A stretch of DNA of 64,000 nucleotides from Rhodovastum atsumiense (lineage in GTDB: Bacteria; Pseudomonadota; Alphaproteobacteria; Acetobacterales; Acetobacteraceae), in contig NZ_OW485601.1 of the NCBI RefSeq assembly GCF_937425535.1, forward strand, positions 2,196,501 through 2,260,500, read 5' to 3'. A model generated the notes under the pieces. That model did not search any database and had not been told where the DNA came from. It was given only the letters and a program-made list of their open reading frames with translations. Below, piece after piece: positions 61,644-64,000 of this stretch (position 1 is the first letter of the stretch; each line of letters starts with the position of its first letter). A program made the position numbers and the translations under genes.

Positions 61644-62701
61644 TGCACCTGCGCCTGGAACGCCGCGAGACCACGCCCCTCTGGCTGCAACTGGTGCTGC
61701 CATTGGCGGCTGTCCTCGTCACCCTGCTCCTGTGCGCGGCGCTGGTGCGCCTGGCGGGGGCCGATGTGCTGGATGCCTATGCCGAGTTGTTCCTTGGCCC
61801 GGTGCGCAGCAGCTTCGACCTGCAGCAGACGCTGATCAAGACGGCACCGCTGGTGCTCACCGGACTTGCGGTCACGGTGGCCTTCCGCGCGAAGTTCTGG
61901 AACATCGGCGCCGAAGGGCAACTGCTCGCCGGTGCGGTCGCCGCCGGGTTCGTCGGCCAGCGCATGATCCTGCCGGACGTGGCGCTGGTTCCCCTGATGC
62001 TGGCGGCCGGGGCCGCGGGGGGCGCCGCTATCGCCCTGCTGCCCGCCTTGTTGCGGGTGCGGCTGCGGGTGGACGATGTGGTCACCACGCTGCTGCTCAA
62101 TTCCATCACGCTTTACGCGCTGATGGCGTTGCTGGAAGGAGCCTGGAAGGATCCGCATGGCGGCTTCCCCAGCTCCGCGCCGATCCGGCCGGAAGCGGAA
62201 TTCCCGATGCTCGGCGGCAGCGACCTGCATCTCGGCGTGGTGGTCGCGCTGGTCGCGGCGGTGCTGACCTGGGCCCTGATCGCGCGCACCACGCTCGGCT
62301 TTGCCATCCGGGCCGTGGGGGCAGGGGCCCCGGCGGCACGCTACGCCGGCATCCGCGTCGACCGCGTGCTTGTCACCGCCGCGGCGATCTCCGGCGCACT
62401 CGCCGGCCTGGCCGGGGCGGGCGAGGTGGGCGGAGTGCATTTCCTGGTCATCTCCGACATCTCGCCGGGCTACGGCTATGCCGGCATCGTCGTCGCCATG
62501 CTGGCCGAGCTGAATCCGCTCGGCGTGGTGCCGGCGGCGCTGTTCTTCGCGATGGTGCTGACCGGGGCGGAATCGATGTCGCGCGCCACCGGGGTGCCCG
62601 TGTACCTGGCCCAGGTCATCCAGGGCGTCGCCCTGCTGGCCATGGTCGGCATCCGGCTGTTCGCGACCTATCGCCTGCGAGTGGGACGCGATCATGCCTG
62701 A
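61640..62701 (+). CDS. ABC transporter permease, BMP/nucleoside type (YufP-like)
   Basis: A 353-aa inner-membrane protein with eight to ten helices. Family features: TAPLVLTGLAVTVAFRAKFWNIGAEGQLLAGAV (in parts), RVDDVVTTLLLNSI and GISGALAGLAGAGEVGG. It starts at a double ATG overlapping the ATPase stop by four bases and ends 8 bp inside the second permease gene, so all are co-translated. Confidence 0.93.
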   Translation: MMHLRLERRETTPLWLQLVLPLAAVLVTLLLCAALVRLAGADVLDAYAELFLGPVRSSFDLQQTLIKTAPLVLTGLAVTVAFRAKFWNIGAEGQLLAGAVAAGFVGQRMILPDVALVPLMLAAGAAGGAAIALLPALLRVRLRVDDVVTTLLLNSITLYALMALLEGAWKDPHGGFPSSAPIRPEAEFPMLGGSDLHLGVVVALVAAVLTWALIARTTLGFAIRAVGAGAPAARYAGIRVDRVLVTAAAISGALAGLAGAGEVGGVHFLVISDISPGYGYAGIVVAMLAELNPLGVVPAALFFAMVLTGAESMSRATGVPVYLAQVIQGVALLAMVGIRLFATYRLRVGRDHA

Positions 62702-63638
62702 CCTGCTGCAACCCTTCCTGGAAGCCGGCTTCGTCGCGGCCCTGCTGCGCATCGCCACGCCACTGCTGTTTGCCACCCTCGGCGAGCTGTTCAGCGAACG
62801 CGCCGGCGTGCTCAACCTGGGCATCGAAGGCACCATGCTGCTCGGCGCCATGGTCGGCTTCACCGCCGCCCATGCCAGCGGCAGCCTGTGGCTGGGCATC
62901 CTGGCCGCCGCCCTCGCCGGCGCCGCCTGCGGCGCCCTGCTGGCGAGCTTCACCGTGGGCCTGGGGGTCAGCCAGCACGTCTGCGGCATCGGCGTGACCC
63001 TGCTCGCGACCGGACTCGCGTTCTTCTTCTACCGTTTGGTATTTGGACAACCCGCTGTTCCCCCTGCGGTAGTTCCGTTCGCGCCACTGCCGGTACCGGG
63101 ACTGGCATCACTGCCCTGGCTTGGCCCGGCTTTGTTCCAACAGACCGCTTTGACCTATCTGGCATTGCTCGCCGTGCCGCTGACGGGGCTCGTGTTGTTC
63201 CGCACGCGCTGGGGCCTGAACCTGCGCACCGTGGGCGAAAATCCTCGCGCGGCGGACGCGGCCGGCGTGAACGTGGCGGCGATGCGTACCCAGGCCGTGG
63301 TGCTGGCCGGCGCATTGATGGGCATCGGCGGCGCCTATCTCTCGCTGGCCCAGTTCAGCTCCTTCACCTTCGGCGTGGTGTCCGGACGCGGCTGGGTCTG
63401 CATCGCCCTGGTGGTGTTCGGCCAGTGGCGGCCCTGGCGGAGCGCCGCGGGGGCCCTGCTGTTCGCCCTGCTGGAAGCCCTGCAGTTGCGGCTGCAGGCC
63501 GCCAACATCCTGCAACTGCCCTACGAAGTGTTCCTCATGCTGCCCTTCGTGCTGACCATCGCGGTGATGGCGCTGGTCTCACGCGATGCCCGCGCACCGG
63601 CCAGCCTGCTGATCCCGTTCCGCAAGGAAGAAAGATAG
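62694..63638 (+). CDS. ABC transporter permease, BMP/nucleoside type (YufQ-like)
   Basis: A 314-aa partner permease. Features: TPLLFATLGELFSERAGVLNLGIEGTMLLGAM (in parts), the family's G-rich loop, RTRWGLNLRTVGENPRAADAAGVNV and GALMGIGGAYLSLAQFSSFTFGVVSGRGW. Together the two permeases, ATPase and binding protein make a complete importer for a nucleoside or base; the divergent deaminase suggests a pyrimidine-type substrate (inference). It converges on the Enzyme I-like gene with an 18-bp gap. Confidence 0.93.
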   Translation: MPDLLQPFLEAGFVAALLRIATPLLFATLGELFSERAGVLNLGIEGTMLLGAMVGFTAAHASGSLWLGILAAALAGAACGALLASFTVGLGVSQHVCGIGVTLLATGLAFFFYRLVFGQPAVPPAVVPFAPLPVPGLASLPWLGPALFQQTALTYLALLAVPLTGLVLFRTRWGLNLRTVGENPRAADAAGVNVAAMRTQAVVLAGALMGIGGAYLSLAQFSSFTFGVVSGRGWVCIALVVFGQWRPWRSAAGALLFALLEALQLRLQAANILQLPYEVFLMLPFVLTIAVMALVSRDARAPASLLIPFRKEER

Positions 63639-63656
63639 CCGGGAACTGCCTATTCT

Positions 63657-64000
63657 TCAGTTGCGCAAAGCCCCGGCCACCACAGCGAACGCGGCGGGGC
63701 TCATGCTCAGCCGCGTCACCCCAAGCTCCACCAGCAAGGCCGCAATCCGTGGATCACCTGCGGCCTCGCCGCAGACCGATACCGGGCGATCACAGGCACA
63801 ACCGGCTTCCACCACGTCCCGGCACAGCCGCAGCACAGCCGGATGTGACGCATCGGCAAAACGCCCGAGTGCGGGATGTCCCCGCTCGGCCGCCAGCACG
63901 TACTGCGTCAAATCATTCGTGCCGATCGAGAAGAAATCCGCACAGCCCGCCAAGGCCTTTGCCTCCAGCGCTGCCGCCGGCACCTCCACCATGATCCCGA
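63657..64000 (-). CDS. PEP-utilising Enzyme I-like protein, C-terminal end (cut by the window)
   Basis: The 3' end of a gene that continues beyond base 64000. About 114 residues are visible: MVEVPAAALEAKALAGCADFFSIGTNDLTQYVLAAERG (in parts), then VSVCGEAAGDPRIAALLVELGVTRLSMSP. These are the PEP-binding barrel motifs of PTS Enzyme I (PtsI) and multiphosphoryl relatives, with the active-site Cys in VCGEAAGDP. It is probably the C-terminal part of a fused PTS protein or PtsP; the domain order cannot be seen. Confidence 0.88.
   Translation of the reverse strand, partial: GIMVEVPAAALEAKALAGCADFFSIGTNDLTQYVLAAERGHPALGRFADASHPAVLRLCRDVVEAGCACDRPVSVCGEAAGDPRIAALLVELGVTRLSMSPAAFAVVAGALRN

Overview
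The window is 64 kb of high-GC DNA that reads as a chromosomal segment of an alphaproteobacterium, most likely a Rhodospirillales/Acetobacteraceae member. This is an inference from protein style, PhaR-type control of a phasin, cobalamin-pathway layout and shared intergenic repeats; no rRNA or other definitive marker is present. I saw no tRNA, rRNA, CRISPR array, prophage or insertion sequence. Nearly all the DNA is protein coding, and most long overlapping reading frames on opposite strands are GC-rich shadows.

Layout. 1-3402: end of a membrane-fusion protein and an RND efflux pump. 3403-9354: a MOSC/flavin-reductase/ferredoxin fusion, a periplasmic 5'-nucleotidase-like enzyme, a lipid A type acyltransferase and a CorA-like transporter. 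9560-15036: HAD phosphatase, NifX-like protein behind a 38-bp palindrome, small cytochrome c, MaoC hydratase, MATE exporter, gamma carbonic anhydrase, and a phasin whose promoter is bracketed by two PhaR-type operators. 15447-25253: RlpA, a CNNM/CorC protein, a divergent ModD/DUF364 pair, slipin plus NfeD, a CBS protein, DUF1127 and a MocR-type regulator with overlapping divergent start codons. 25401-30156: branched-chain-type binding protein, homogentisate dioxygenase, phospholipid methyltransferase, and an unrecognised 348-aa protein below AT-rich DNA.

30362-34622: a late cobalamin operon (cobQ, cobT, cobS, cobC-like) read leftward behind a cobalamin riboswitch. 34753-42793: YibQ-like deacetylase, SH3 lipoprotein, OprB porin, and an Ftr-like iron uptake set (P19, cupredoxin, polyferredoxin) without its usual permease, preceded by a perfect 25-bp palindrome and facing a TonB gene. 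42818-44647: rpiA and a solitary Zn/Mn binding protein with a Zur-like site.

44828-56726 is the metabolic core. It carries heterodimeric methylmalonyl-CoA mutase (mutA, mutB) and its chaperone MeaB. Facing them is a complete membrane-bound, Na+-translocating methylmalonyl-CoA decarboxylase (carboxyltransferase, OadG-like subunit, biotin carrier, a 52-aa membrane protein and the beta subunit), followed upstream by methylmalonyl-CoA epimerase and GTP-dependent PEP carboxykinase. No biotin carboxylase gene is present. Together these would interconvert succinyl-CoA and propionyl-CoA while coupling the CO2 step to a Na+ gradient instead of ATP. The cobalamin operon 10 kb away supplies the mutase cofactor.

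57182-64000: dodecin, a cytosine-deaminase-like amidohydrolase divergent from a four-gene BMP-type nucleoside/base ABC transporter, and the 3' end of a PEP-utilising Enzyme I-like gene.

A dispersed triple-hairpin repeat of about 75 bp occurs at least four times (25 kb, 32.8 kb, 50.2 kb, 60.1 kb); in one case it reads in frame into the start of an ABC ATPase gene.
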